Part shown: positions 16,907 through 26,578 of the stretch, piece after piece
Numbering within the stretch: position 1 is the first letter of the stretch
How the letters are laid out: each line of letters begins with the position of its first letter
NCBI RefSeq assembly: GCF_014640315.1
Contig: NZ_BMGS01000001.1
Coordinates: 1-64,000 of the forward strand
Source: Hymenobacter glacieicola
GTDB taxonomy: Bacteria; Bacteroidota; Bacteroidia; Cytophagales; Hymenobacteraceae
DNA length: 64,000 nt
Direction: 5' to 3'
Position numbers and translations under genes: made by a program
Notes under the pieces: generated by a model
The model's database searches: none
The model's input: only the letters and a program-made list of their open reading frames with translations
Told to the model about the DNA's origin: nothing

Positions 16907-18139
16907 ATGCGCCTATACTTGCTTGGCTGCCTGCTGCTGCTCTCCTTGGGAGCGTGGGCGCAGCGGCCCGACACCACTCGCCCGGCCCGTCAGATCAATT
17001 TGTCCAACGTAGATGTAGCTCCCGCCGCCGTTGATATTTCCGGCTGGCTGCTGCTCGACAAGGATATCCAGACGGAGCTGGACGGGGCCGTGCAGAACAT
17101 TTACAACTTCAAGCACGACCGGGCCGAGCGGCAGTTCCGCAGCCTGCGCCGGCGCTACCCCCAGCACCCCATGCCCTACTTTCTGCTGGGCCTGACGACC
17201 TGGTGGAAGATCATGCCCTCCAACATCACCTCCGAGCAGTACGACAAGGTGTTTCTGGCCTATATGGACACGGCCATTACCAAGGGCGAAGCGCTTTACA
17301 AGCGGGACCGGAACAACTACGAGGCCTGCTTTTTCCTGTCGGCGGCGTACGGGTTTTCGGCCCGCCTGAATGCCGAGCGGCACAACTGGCGCAAGGCCAC
17401 GTTCGCCAGTAAAAATGCCCTGGCCTACCTCGAGAAAAGCCAGGAAGCCAACGGTCTGAGCCCGGAATTCCTGTTCGGGCAGGCCCTGATCAACTACTAC
17501 GCCCCCTGGATTTCGGACAACTACCCGCTGCTGCGGCCCGTGCTGCTGTTCTTCCCGAAGGGCAACAAAAAGCTGGGCTTGGCTCAGTTGCGCAGCGTGG
17601 CCGCCAACGGCTTCTACACGGGCACCGAGGCGCGGGTTTTCCTGATGAAGATTCTGCAAAACCAGGAAAACAAGCCCGACGAAGCCCTGGCGCTGGCCCG
17701 CACCATGGCCACGGCCTTCCCGGATAACGGCTATTTCCAGCGCTTCTACGCCCTGATGAGCTACCAGGTAGGGGACCTAAACGAGTGCGAGCGGGTAAGC
17801 CGGGATATTCTGGACAAGATTAACCGGGGCCAGCCCGGCTACGAGGGCATCAGTGGGCGCTACGCCACGTTCTTTCTCGGCAGCCTGATGCAGAACCAGT
17901 ACAAGGACCTGACCAAGGCCAAGGAATACTACCAGCGCTGCATTGTGTTTGCCGAAAGCACGAACGACACCAAACAAGGCTTTTACTTGTACGCCTTGCT
18001 CAATTTGGGGCGTATTTCCGACAAGCAAAAGGATGTGGCAGCGGCCACGCGCTACTACAAGGAAGTACAGCAAAAGGCGGAGCGCAAGTCGGAGGCCTTT
18101 AACGAGGCGCGGGCCTACCTCAAAAAGAAGCGTAAGTAA
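16907..18139 (+). CDS. Secreted tetratricopeptide-repeat protein
   Basis: A 410-residue protein with a signal peptide (LLGCLLLLSLGAWAQ); ATG 16907 is used rather than a TTG nine bases upstream. The rest is helical and fits TPR-like repeats (DRAERQFRSLRRRYPQHPMP, KPDEALALARTMATAFPDNG, DLTKAKEYYQRCIVFAEST, then KQKDVAAATRYYKEVQQKAE). These act as protein-interaction scaffolds in the periplasm. Partner unknown. Confidence 0.7.
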   Translation: MRLYLLGCLLLLSLGAWAQRPDTTRPARQINLSNVDVAPAAVDISGWLLLDKDIQTELDGAVQNIYNFKHDRAERQFRSLRRRYPQHPMPYFLLGLTTWWKIMPSNITSEQYDKVFLAYMDTAITKGEALYKRDRNNYEACFFLSAAYGFSARLNAERHNWRKATFASKNALAYLEKSQEANGLSPEFLFGQALINYYAPWISDNYPLLRPVLLFFPKGNKKLGLAQLRSVAANGFYTGTEARVFLMKILQNQENKPDEALALARTMATAFPDNGYFQRFYALMSYQVGDLNECERVSRDILDKINRGQPGYEGISGRYATFFLGSLMQNQYKDLTKAKEYYQRCIVFAESTNDTKQGFYLYALLNLGRISDKQKDVAAATRYYKEVQQKAERKSEAFNEARAYLKKKRK

Positions 18140-18363
18140 TCCGGCTTAATTCCCATAATGGGCCGCAGAGGCGGTTGCTTACCTAAAAGGTAGGGCTGAG
18201 TGGAAGGGCTTGAATTTGGTCGAGAAAAGGTAGGCACTGGTAGAAAGCTGCCTGGGGGTTCATCGGGTAAATGAGGGTTGTGAGCGAAAAGGTAAATCGG
18301 GCACCTGGGGAAGCCTCGTATCTTCCATACAGTACCATTTCGATTAGCTAGGCTTACCCCATC

Positions 18364-18864
18364 ATGGAAAAGGAGGACGCTCCCCACTTAACATTTCGCT
18401 ACAACGTTCGTTTCTCGCTGCTCCGGTTCTGGTGGCAGCAGACCTCCGATACGGAGGCCCTGCCGCACTTGCTGACCCGGCTCCTGAAGGCCGTACGGCA
18501 CTACCAAGCTCGTCAGTTGCTGCTGGACCTGCGACCCATGCCCCCCCTGAACCCACAGGTGCAGCAGTGGCTGCAAACCAGTTGGCTACCCCGGCTGCGG
18601 CAGTGCGGCCTGCAGCGGCTGGCGCTGCTGCTGCCTACCAACACCTACAACATGCTAGTGGTGGAAAGCATCCTGTGGACTTCGGCCCAGGAACACCTGC
18701 CCTACGAAGTGCAATACTTTGCCGAGCTCCCCGCCGCCTTGGATTGGCTTACTAATTCCGAAGTAGCTACCTCTGATGCCGACTGGCCATGCTGGAAGCA
18801 GCAGCCCATGCACTTGCGCGTCCGGCGGCGTAACTGCCCTTCCCGGGGCCTAGTACATCTGTAA
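18364..18864 (+). CDS. STAS-like single-domain protein
   Basis: A 166-residue soluble protein. Residues about 45-130 have the layout of a STAS/SpoIIAA-like fold: YQARQLLLDLRPMPPLNP followed by a WLPRLRQCGLQRLALLLP strand-helix unit. The protein encoded at the right edge of the window has a similar plan (SIWIDCSHLRNLSF, then REIQIPLVLCHL-like). Such proteins act in stress signalling or lipid binding; no partner kinase lies next to it. The gene ends two bases before the converging beta-lactamase gene. Confidence 0.5.
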   Translation: MEKEDAPHLTFRYNVRFSLLRFWWQQTSDTEALPHLLTRLLKAVRHYQARQLLLDLRPMPPLNPQVQQWLQTSWLPRLRQCGLQRLALLLPTNTYNMLVVESILWTSAQEHLPYEVQYFAELPAALDWLTNSEVATSDADWPCWKQQPMHLRVRRRNCPSRGLVHL

Positions 18865-18866
18865 CC

Positions 18867-19676
18867 TTAGAGCTTGGTTTCGCGCAGGGCAGTAGGCGGC
18901 TTGCGGCCGGCTGCCTCGCGGAGCAGCTTTGCGGTGTGAGTTAGTAGCTCGGTCCCGCCCCATTGCCCGTGCCCGGGCACTACCACCCGGGCTTTGGGGT
19001 AGCGCGTGGCCACGGTGCGCAGTGAGGCAGGCCAGCGGGCGGGCTGCGCATCATCGAGGTTGCCTAGGGCGGTAGCCGCCTGTTCCCGAACCATACAGCC
19101 CCCGAACAGCACCTTCTGGCGGGGCAACCAGGCCACCAAGTTATCGGGAGCATGGGCCGGGCCCGGGAAGAAAAGCTCCAGGCGCGTACGGCCGGCCCGA
19201 ATCAGGGTGTAAGGTTTCAGCGCGGCGGTAGGAGGTAGGGCCTGCGGGTGCAGCTGCCGGAAGCGCCGGGCCGTAAGCGGAGTGCTGTACACCTTGATGC
19301 CGTTGGCTTGCAGCACGGCTAGCCCACCGGTACGGTCATCGTGGGCGTGCGTAACAATGGCTAGGCGCACCCGCTGGTGCAGGCTGTCGGCAATCCAACG
19401 CAGCAACCGCAGGGTTTGCTCCGGGTCCCAGGCCGTGTCAATCAGTACGGCGCCTTTGCTGGTTTGTACAATCAGGCCGTTGGAGGGCACTGGGGCAGTA
19501 GTGCCCGGGTAGGTATGGTAGGAAGTGTGTACGTACACGTGGGGCGCCACGGCGCGCACCCGCAAGGTGGGTGAAGGGCGCTTAGGACTTGCGTGAACAG
19601 CGCCGGCAACCAGGAAAAGCAGCGGTAGCAACTGCCGAAAGCGGCAAGCAGAGGCGAAAAAAGAAGCTGAAAACAT
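18867..19676 (-). CDS. Subclass B1 metallo-beta-lactamase
   Basis: A 269-residue exported enzyme that would hydrolyse beta-lactams, including carbapenems, in the periplasm. ATG 19676 is used; an upstream TTG lacks support. All six B1 zinc ligands are seen: H110, H112 and D114 (THAHDDRTGG), H175 (GPAHAPDN), C194 (GGCMVRE) and H236 (PGHGQWGG). Cysteine rather than serine at the fourth ligand separates B1 from B3. The residue three after the cysteine, usually Lys224 in B1 numbering, is Arg. No mobile element adjoins it and its composition matches the chromosome, so it is probably intrinsic. Confidence 0.85.
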   Translation of the reverse strand: MFSASFFASACRFRQLLPLLFLVAGAVHASPKRPSPTLRVRAVAPHVYVHTSYHTYPGTTAPVPSNGLIVQTSKGAVLIDTAWDPEQTLRLLRWIADSLHQRVRLAIVTHAHDDRTGGLAVLQANGIKVYSTPLTARRFRQLHPQALPPTAALKPYTLIRAGRTRLELFFPGPAHAPDNLVAWLPRQKVLFGGCMVREQAATALGNLDDAQPARWPASLRTVATRYPKARVVVPGHGQWGGTELLTHTAKLLREAAGRKPPTALRETKL

Positions 19677-19741
19677 CAAAAACGGAGAAGACAAGTTCCG
19701 CTAACGCCCTTGCGCCCGGAAAAAGTGCCCGCCCCTATTTG

Positions 19742-20197
19742 CTACCTGGGAGTCAGGTCCAGAATCTGTTGAACGTGGTGCTCTAAATGAACCGCGTAGT
19801 CCTCAATCAGCCAGCCCAAGGTTACGGTGTAGCCATCATCGAGCTGGCACCGAAAATCGTGGGCCGTGGCGGGCACCCGCTCTAGTAGCCGGATTAGCAG
19901 CCGATTGTAGCTGGTCCACAGGCTCAGTAGCTCCTCCGTGGGCGTGTTCTGGTAGTCAGCGGCCCGTACCCAGGCGTCCTGGTCATAGGACTGCACCAGC
20001 AGGGGCTCGGGGGTGCTGAGGGCCAGCACGAAACGGCGGTGGTTGTTGGCGGCCGAATCAATCAGGTGTCCTAAAATCTCCTTGCGCGACCAGCGACCCG
20101 GCGACGGGGCCTCGGCCAGTTCCTGCTCGGAGCAGGTGGAAAGATGATGACTTGTTACCTCCAAAAGCTCGCGCAAACGTTCACAAACTGCTTCCAT
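19742..20197 (-). CDS. DinB-like (YfiT/bacillithiol-transferase type) protein
   Basis: A 151-residue four-helix bundle protein from ATG 20197; the longer frame has a non-conserved start. It has RWSRKEILGHLIDSAANNH near residue 40 and a LGWLIEDYAVHLEHHVQQI helix near the end. The spaced histidines (GHLIDS, HLEHHVQ) would hold the metal site of the DinB fold. Many members transfer thiols or remove damaged small molecules; the substrate here is unknown. Confidence 0.8.
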   Translation of the reverse strand: MEAVCERLRELLEVTSHHLSTCSEQELAEAPSPGRWSRKEILGHLIDSAANNHRRFVLALSTPEPLLVQSYDQDAWVRAADYQNTPTEELLSLWTSYNRLLIRLLERVPATAHDFRCQLDDGYTVTLGWLIEDYAVHLEHHVQQILDLTPR

Positions 20198-20347
20198 AGT
20201 CAGGGCGGAGTAAGGGGAAGGAAACCAAGTGCTTACACTTTCCGTGCTGGGATACTGGCGCAAAGATGGCAGGATAAGATTGGAACTATGGTGAGTATCA
20301 GAGACTTTTAATTTCTTTCGCCGCCTCGTCGCTTATTTCGCCCTGCC

Positions 20348-21811
20348 ATGACTACCCTTGCTGCCACTGATCCGCTTGCGCCTACTCCCTCACCGGCCCC
20401 CGAACGTCCGCCCGTGGCGGAGCTGTTCAGGCGGCAGCAGGCCCGCGCGGAGGCTTTGCGCCGCGAGGCCGTGGAAACCCGCGCCGGACGGTTGCGCAAG
20501 CTCAGCGCCTGGATAACGGAAAACCGTACTGCCATTCAGCAGGCGCTCTACGCCGATTTTCGCAAGCCCGCCGCCGAAACCGACGTTACCGAAATCTGGT
20601 CGACGCAAACCGAGCTGAAGCACACGCTGCGCCACTTGCGGCACTGGGCCCAGCCCCGCAAAGTCGGGACGCCACTGTCCTTGGTGGGTACGCGCGGCTG
20701 GGTGCAGTATGAACCCAAGGGCGTGTGCCTGATTATAGCGCCCTGGAACTACCCCTTCTACCTGGCCCTGGATCCGCTGGTATCGGCGCTGGCGGCGGGT
20801 AACTGCTGCATTATCAAGCCTTCCGAAATGACGCCGACGGTTGCGGCCCTGCTGGCGCGCATGTGCCAAGAGCTGTTCGACCCGGCCGAAGTAACGGTGG
20901 TCGAAGGCGACAAGCAGGTAGCTACCGAGCTGCTGAAGCTTCCCTTCAACCACATCTTTTTCACGGGCAGCCCGCAGGTAGGAAAAGTAGTGATGCGCGC
21001 CGCCGCCGAACACCTGACCAGCGTGACGCTGGAGCTGGGCGGCAAAAGTCCGGTTGTGGTAGACGACACGGCCGACCTGCGCGATGCCGCCGAGAAAATC
21101 GTGTGGGGCAAGGGCATCAACGCCGGCCAGACCTGCGTGGCCCCCGACTACCTGCTGGTGCACGAAGCCGTCCGCGACCAGCTGATTGAGGAAATCCGCG
21201 GGGTAGTGCAGCGCTTCTACAACCCCAATGGTGAGGGGGTGGCCGCCTCTAACTCGTTTGCCCGCATTGTAAATGACCACCACTTTGCCCGGGTGGCGGG
21301 GTTGCTGGCTGAGGCCCAGGAGCAAGGGGCTACCGTGGCGCTGGGCGGCCAGCTGGATGCTGCGCAACGCTTCCTAGAGCCCACCGTGCTGGTTGACGTG
21401 CCAACCACCAGCCGGGCCATGCAGGAGGAAATTTTCGGGCCCCTGCTGCCGGTGCGCACCTTCCGCACCCTCATGGAAGCCGTGGACGAGGTGAACTCCC
21501 GCCCGCACCCGCTGGCCCTGTACGTGTTTACCCAAAATGCCGAGCATCAGCGCTATCTGCTGCAGAACATTCCTGCCGGCGGCGCCTGCGTCAATGAAAC
21601 AATTCTGCACTTGGGCCACCCCGAGCTACCCTTCGGCGGGCTGGGCAACAGCGGCCTGGGTCGGGCGCACGGCCTGGCCGGCTTCCAGGCCTTCAGCAAC
21701 GAAAAATCAGTGCTAAAGCAGCGCGTAGGCCGCACGGGCCTCAAACCCATCTATCCGCCTTACACGCCGCAGGTTAAAAAGTTGGTGAACTGGCTGGTGA
21801 AGTGGCTGTAA
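20348..21811 (+). CDS. Aldehyde dehydrogenase, class 3-like
   Basis: A 487-residue NAD(P)-dependent enzyme oxidising aldehydes to acids. It shows the Rossmann stretch FFTGSPQVGKVVMRAAAEHL, the active Glu229 in LELGGKSP and the nucleophile Cys263 in NAGQTCVAPDY. The end (KKLVNWLVKWL) is hydrophobic, as in the fatty-aldehyde branch (ALDH3) that sits on membranes. The next gene downstream, a GMC oxidoreductase, could supply aldehydes, so the pair may take long-chain alcohols to fatty acids; that pairing is inferred from position. Confidence 0.85.
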   Translation: MTTLAATDPLAPTPSPAPERPPVAELFRRQQARAEALRREAVETRAGRLRKLSAWITENRTAIQQALYADFRKPAAETDVTEIWSTQTELKHTLRHLRHWAQPRKVGTPLSLVGTRGWVQYEPKGVCLIIAPWNYPFYLALDPLVSALAAGNCCIIKPSEMTPTVAALLARMCQELFDPAEVTVVEGDKQVATELLKLPFNHIFFTGSPQVGKVVMRAAAEHLTSVTLELGGKSPVVVDDTADLRDAAEKIVWGKGINAGQTCVAPDYLLVHEAVRDQLIEEIRGVVQRFYNPNGEGVAASNSFARIVNDHHFARVAGLLAEAQEQGATVALGGQLDAAQRFLEPTVLVDVPTTSRAMQEEIFGPLLPVRTFRTLMEAVDEVNSRPHPLALYVFTQNAEHQRYLLQNIPAGGACVNETILHLGHPELPFGGLGNSGLGRAHGLAGFQAFSNEKSVLKQRVGRTGLKPIYPPYTPQVKKLVNWLVKWL

Positions 21812-21991
21812 GAGAGTAGTTGAGCCACGGCGTAATTCATGCTGCGTGCTGGCCTTGACAACTCACTCATTCACTGAATCACTGCTTCACTATTCGTATG
21901 CAAGCCGAGTATTTCTGCGGAAAAATGACGAACTTTTAGGGCCCCGGATTATCCCTTTTAGCCGTGGCCGCCCGATTGTTTTTACCTCGCT

Positions 21992-24052
21992 ATGCAGTTC
22001 ACCGATGCCCAGTGCGCTACCCTGCGTGCCCTTGCCGATACGTTTGTTCCTGGTTTGCCGGCGCCGGCGCCGTCGGCTGATGCGGCGTATTGGGAGCGAA
22101 GCGGCGCCGCCGGAGTCGACCTGACCAAAATAGCCTTGGTGCTGGAGGCCCAGCCCGCCGGGGCCCGCCAGGAATTTCTGCATCTGTTGCAGCTGCTAAA
22201 CACCCCCACACTGGGCCTGACGTGGTTTGGACCCTTACGGCCATTTGCCCGGCTGGCCCCGGAGCAGCGCGAAAAGCTGCTGCAAAGCTGGGCGGCCAGC
22301 AATGTGCCCCAATTGCGCAAAGGCTTTCACGCCCTGCGCAAGATGTTCGTGTTTCTGTTTTACGGCGGCTCCACGGCCGAGCAGGGCAACTTCGTGTGGG
22401 AGCATATTGGCTACCCCGGTCCGCAGGTGCCCGACCCCGCAGTGACGGCCGAAAAACCCATCCAGCTCCTGCAACCCACCCACGACGACGAGCACTATGA
22501 CTGCGAGGTGCTGGTAATTGGTAGCGGAGCCGGCGGTGGGGTAGTGGCCGGCGAGCTGGCCGCGGCGGGGCACGAGGTGCTGGTGCTGGAGAAAGGCCCG
22601 TACTTCCACGGGCCCGACTTCACCCAGCGCGAAGTAGATATGCTCGGGGCCTTGTACGATGCCCGCGGGGCCCTGAGTACCCAGGACGGTGGCCTGGCCC
22701 TGCTGGCTGGCTCTTGCCTGGGCGGGGGCACTACTGTGAACTGGGCCGGCGCGTTCCGCACGCCGGAGTATGTGCTGGAGGAATGGGCCCGGGAACACCA
22801 GGTACCCCACTTCACCAGCCCCGATTTCGCCCGCAGCCTGGATGCCGTGAGCGCGGCGCTGAGCGTTAACACGGACTACGTGCGCCACAACGGCCAGAAC
22901 CAGGCGCTGTGGAACGGCTCCCGGGCCCTAGGGCACGATGTGAAGCTGATTCCGCGCAATGAGAAGGGCCTGAGCGAGTCGGAGGTGCACTTCTGCGGCC
23001 TTGGGTACAGCGGCTTCGGCGACCGGCACGGCATCAAGCAGGGCACCCTGAACACCTACCTGCAAACGGCTTTCGAGCACGGGGCCCGGCTGCTCTGCCA
23101 AACCTGCGTGTCGAGGATAACCATAACCCAGGGGCGTGCTACCGGCGCGGAGGCCACGCACACCACTGCCGATGGTCGCACTATTCGGGTGACGGTGCGC
23201 GCCAAGCGGGTGGTAGTGGCCGGGGGCTCCGTTCAGACGCCCGCCCTGCTGCTGCGTAGCGGCCTGCGCCATCCTCACCTGGGGCAGCACCTGCATTTGC
23301 ATCCCACGGTGGCCGTTTCGGGCCTGTACGCCCAGGCCATAGCGCCCTGGCACGGCCCCATGATGTCGGTGGTAAACGACAGCTTCACGCGCCTGGAGGG
23401 TAGCAACTTTGGGGTGAAGCTGGAAACCCCGCCGGCTCACCCGGGCTTAATGGCCATGGTGTTGCCCTGGTGCTCGGGTCGGCAGCACAAAGCCTTGATG
23501 CAACAGGCCGCCCACCTGGGCTCCTTCATTGTGCTCACGCGCGACCGGGACGGGGGCCGGGTGTCCATCGACAAGCACGGCACACCCCTGATTGACTACA
23601 CCCTGAGCGAGTATGACCGGAACCACCTGCTGCAAGGCGTGCGCGCCGCCGCCGACGTTCACGTAGCCGCTGGGGCGCACACAGTTCTGCTGCCCCACAG
23701 TACCCTACCCACCCTGCACGCTGAGAACGGCCGCCTGCGCAACCCTGAGGTGCTGGCCGGCTTACCTTACCTAAGCTGGAAGCCCAACCAGTTTGGCCTC
23801 TACAGTGCCCACCAGATGAGCACGTGCCGCATGGGTGGGCCGGCCGCCACGCATCCTACCAGCCCCAGCGGAGAGCTATACGAAGTGGCCCACCTGTTTG
23901 TAGCCGATGCCTCGGCCTTTCCGGCTTGCAGCGGCGTAAATCCCATGCTGACCATCATGGCCTTGGCTCATCATACGGCCCAGCACCTGAAGGAAAGTTT
24001 GCGGGCGGAAACGGCCCGGCGGCCGGCCGCCCTGGCCGCCGGAATGGCCTGA
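21992..24052 (+). CDS. GMC-family FAD oxidoreductase, long-chain alcohol oxidase-like
   Basis: A 686-residue flavoprotein. The FAD dinucleotide fold is at about 172-210 (VLVIGSGAGGGVVAGELAAA from G177). The N-terminal 140 residues, including RKMFVFLFYGGSTAEQG, resemble the leader domain of long-chain fatty alcohol oxidases. Further motifs are GGGTTVNWAGAFRTP and SAHQMSTCRMGG near the C-terminal domain, with PACSGVNPMLTIMALAHH at the end. It probably oxidises alcohols with the aldehyde dehydrogenase just upstream. No signal peptide is evident. Confidence 0.8.
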   Translation: MQFTDAQCATLRALADTFVPGLPAPAPSADAAYWERSGAAGVDLTKIALVLEAQPAGARQEFLHLLQLLNTPTLGLTWFGPLRPFARLAPEQREKLLQSWAASNVPQLRKGFHALRKMFVFLFYGGSTAEQGNFVWEHIGYPGPQVPDPAVTAEKPIQLLQPTHDDEHYDCEVLVIGSGAGGGVVAGELAAAGHEVLVLEKGPYFHGPDFTQREVDMLGALYDARGALSTQDGGLALLAGSCLGGGTTVNWAGAFRTPEYVLEEWAREHQVPHFTSPDFARSLDAVSAALSVNTDYVRHNGQNQALWNGSRALGHDVKLIPRNEKGLSESEVHFCGLGYSGFGDRHGIKQGTLNTYLQTAFEHGARLLCQTCVSRITITQGRATGAEATHTTADGRTIRVTVRAKRVVVAGGSVQTPALLLRSGLRHPHLGQHLHLHPTVAVSGLYAQAIAPWHGPMMSVVNDSFTRLEGSNFGVKLETPPAHPGLMAMVLPWCSGRQHKALMQQAAHLGSFIVLTRDRDGGRVSIDKHGTPLIDYTLSEYDRNHLLQGVRAAADVHVAAGAHTVLLPHSTLPTLHAENGRLRNPEVLAGLPYLSWKPNQFGLYSAHQMSTCRMGGPAATHPTSPSGELYEVAHLFVADASAFPACSGVNPMLTIMALAHHTAQHLKESLRAETARRPAALAAGMA

Positions 24053-24109
24053 ATATAGCCATCGGCCCATTTTTCGCGTAGGGAGAGCACACGCCTTTCT
24101 CTCGCGCTT

Positions 24110-24526
24110 ATGTACGCCTCCCGCTTCACCCTTTCCCTGGCGCTGGCCGCCAGCCTGCTGGCCGGTTGCGCCCGCCGCCGCAACGCTACCATTCCTACGG
24201 CTAAATCGGCGCCGGTAGCAGCTCCTGCCCCGGTAGTGGCCTCTTCCGCTGCCCGCGACCTGACCGACGTCCTCACCGAAGAGCTGAACCTGACCGGGGA
24301 GCAGCGCCGCAAGGTGAGGGCCGTTTTTACCAATACCGCCGAGCAGGCCAACGCCGCCCAGCAACGGCTCAGCAGCAACCGCCCGGCCCTCCTGACCGAA
24401 CTCAAGCGCATCAACGCCGCCTCCGACCAGGAGCTGCAAACCATCCTCACCGTCACGCAATACAAGCAGCTCAAAGCCAAGCAGCGCCAAGTGCAAGCCC
24501 AGATGCAGGCCCGCAAAGCGCAGTAG
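24110..24526 (+). CDS. Small lipoprotein, Spy/LTXXQ-like
   Basis: A 138-residue lipoprotein (LAASLLAGC signal). The mature half is helical: DLTDVLTEELNLTGEQRRKV, then NTAEQANAAQQRLSSNRPAL, a pattern like Spy-type periplasmic chaperones, ending in a Gln/Lys-rich helix (YKQLKAKQRQVQAQMQARK). It resembles in plan the secreted protein at 16285-16686. It starts 57 bases after the GMC gene and may share its transcript. Confidence 0.55.
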   Translation: MYASRFTLSLALAASLLAGCARRRNATIPTAKSAPVAAPAPVVASSAARDLTDVLTEELNLTGEQRRKVRAVFTNTAEQANAAQQRLSSNRPALLTELKRINAASDQELQTILTVTQYKQLKAKQRQVQAQMQARKAQ

Positions 24527-24611
24527 CAGTAAGTCAGTAAGTTAGTGAAATGTCAGGGCGAGGTGGAGCCGAGGCCATCCTTCCACTCCTGTGCCAGCGC
24601 CCGAATGAAGT

Positions 24612-24651
24612 AACAAGCCCTTGGCGCCCGTGCTGGCATTAGGGGCTTGTT
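24612..24651. repeat. Hairpin downstream of the lipoprotein gene
   Basis: Inverted AACAAGCCC / GGGCTTGTT separated by 22 bases. It has no T-run, so termination is possible but unproven. Confidence 0.4.
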
Positions 24652-24811
24652 GCGTAAGCGGGCACGCATGGCCTTGTCCGGCATCCTCGCTACACAACGT
24701 ACTAAGTCACTAGCTCATCATCAGGCAACCCTTGGGGGGGTAGGCCTCATCTGGCTGGGTAAGAACCTGCTGAAGGTCAGCGGGTAGTAAATAATCTTAC
24801 CTCTTCTTCCG

Positions 24812-25327
24812 ATGAAAACGCTACTCCTTGTCGCCGGGCTGCTACTGGCTTCGGCGGCTTCGGCCCAAACTACCCCTACCGCTGCTGCCCTAACCAAGCG
24901 GCTAAACCACCTGATGCATCGGCCCGGGGAAACCGACACGGAAATCAGGGCGGTGCTGGAAGGCTGCCACTTCACCCAGATAATCCGCAAACATCGGCTG
25001 GACGGCAAGCAGGAGGCTACGGCCTTCCAGGTAAGTCACCGCAAAAACGGCGCCGACTGGGCCGTGAAGTCGGATGAAAAGGTAGAGTTTGAGTTGAAGC
25101 TAGGGGTGGAGTGGAGCCAGGTAACGTCCCTGACGTACGCGCCAGCCCAGGATGAGAAAACCCAGCAGCGCTACTACGAAGTGAAAATCCGGCGGGAACG
25201 ACCAAGCAAGGACGGCTCCGGGACCAACAGCACCACGCTGGAATTGCCTTTGTACACCACCGACGAGAGGGTGGCCCGCGACGTGGTGCAGCAGTTAGAG
25301 CAAGTACGCCGCCAGTGCGGGGAGTAG
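24812..25327 (+). CDS. Secreted protein of unknown function
   Basis: A 171-residue exported protein with a clear signal peptide (LLLVAGLLLASAASAQ). The mature part is mixed alpha/beta with a conserved-looking EGCHFTQIIRK and a terminal QQLEQVRRQCGE, so two cysteines could pair. Family not recognised. It precedes the DUF3616 gene by 66 bases in the same direction. Confidence 0.5.
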   Translation: MKTLLLVAGLLLASAASAQTTPTAAALTKRLNHLMHRPGETDTEIRAVLEGCHFTQIIRKHRLDGKQEATAFQVSHRKNGADWAVKSDEKVEFELKLGVEWSQVTSLTYAPAQDEKTQQRYYEVKIRRERPSKDGSGTNSTTLELPLYTTDERVARDVVQQLEQVRRQCGE

Positions 25328-25393
25328 GAGCTGGCTCAACCTTACGCGGCCTGGTGCGTTTGCCACAAGCATTCGCTTCCTAACCCCGCCTTC

Positions 25394-26509
25394 ATGGTCC
25401 GCCGTCAGCCTTATACCCTGCATTTCAACCCGAAGCACAGCCTGAACGCCTCCGGCAAGCACGTCCGCGACGGGCTGTCCTCCGCCTTGTGCACCGGCGA
25501 CAACCTCTGGCTTAGCTGCGACGAGCGAACCTCCATTGAGCGCCTGCGCCGGACCGGCCCCCGGGAGTTTGGTGAGCACTGCTCCTATCAGCTGTCGGAG
25601 TTGCTGGATTTGCCCTCGGCCAAAACAGAAGAAATTGATATTGAAGGCCTGGCCGAGGGCCAGCATTACCTCTGGATAGTGGGTTCCCACAGCCTGGCGC
25701 GCAAAAAGCCCGATGCCGATGGCGAAGACCAAGCCAAGGAAATTGCCCGCCTCACGCAGCTAAAGTCGGAGGCAAACCGCTACCTGCTGGCCCGGGTGCC
25801 CCTGTTGCTCAACCCCGCCACCGGCAACTACGAGCTGTTCCGCGAGGCCCCGCACCCTACCGATCCAACCCAAACGCTCCGGGCCGCCCAGCTTCGCTCC
25901 TCCGACAACTCCAACGACCTGCGCGACCTGCTTGCCAAAGATTGTCACCTGAAGCCCTTCCTCAACATTCCGGGTAAAGACAACGGGTTCGACATTGAAG
26001 GCTTGGCTGCAGCGCCCGACGGGCGGCTGTTCGTGGGACTGCGCGGGCCGGTATTGCGCGGCTGGGCCATGGTGCTGGAACTGCTACCCCGCGAGGATAA
26101 GCACGGCCGCCTGCGCCTGAGTGAGCTGCCCGGGGCCACGGAGGTATACTATAAAAAGCACTTCCTGGCCTTGGGCGGCATGGGCGTGCGGGAGCTGCGC
26201 CAGTGCGGCCCCGATTTGCTGCTGCTGGCCGGACCCACCATGGACCTGGATGGCACCATTGCCGTGTACCGCTGGCCCGAAGCCCTGCGCTGCTCCCAGG
26301 ACAGCCTCGTAGGGCCCGATAAGCTGGAGCGCCTGTTCGATGTGCCCCACGGCTTTGGCCCCACCGCCGGCCAGGACAAGGCAGAAGGAATGGCGCTGCT
26401 GGACCCGGAGCACGTACTACTTGTGTTCGACAGCCCCACCGACGCCCGCAAGCCAGCTGCCGACCACGTGCTGGCCGACCACGTAAAGGTGCAGGCCCAA
26501 GCTACCTAA
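25394..26509 (+). CDS. DUF3616 protein, beta-propeller-like
   Basis: A 371-residue protein matching the DUF3616 pattern: repeated blade-like units around LCTGDNLWLSCDERTSIERL, TEEIDIEGLAEGQHYLWIVG, KDNGFDIEGLAAAPDGRLF and GQDKAEGMALLDPEHVLLVF. The twice-used D-I-E-G-L-A unit suggests an internal repeat of a propeller fold. No signal peptide. Function unknown; members occur in many proteobacteria and Bacteroidota. Confidence 0.75.
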   Translation: MVRRQPYTLHFNPKHSLNASGKHVRDGLSSALCTGDNLWLSCDERTSIERLRRTGPREFGEHCSYQLSELLDLPSAKTEEIDIEGLAEGQHYLWIVGSHSLARKKPDADGEDQAKEIARLTQLKSEANRYLLARVPLLLNPATGNYELFREAPHPTDPTQTLRAAQLRSSDNSNDLRDLLAKDCHLKPFLNIPGKDNGFDIEGLAAAPDGRLFVGLRGPVLRGWAMVLELLPREDKHGRLRLSELPGATEVYYKKHFLALGGMGVRELRQCGPDLLLLAGPTMDLDGTIAVYRWPEALRCSQDSLVGPDKLERLFDVPHGFGPTAGQDKAEGMALLDPEHVLLVFDSPTDARKPAADHVLADHVKVQAQAT

Positions 26510-26578
26510 AGCCGGGGCCCCAACCGGCCTTGCCAGAGTGCCTTTTACCTTGCGCCCGCTAACCTGCTATTTCCCCTC

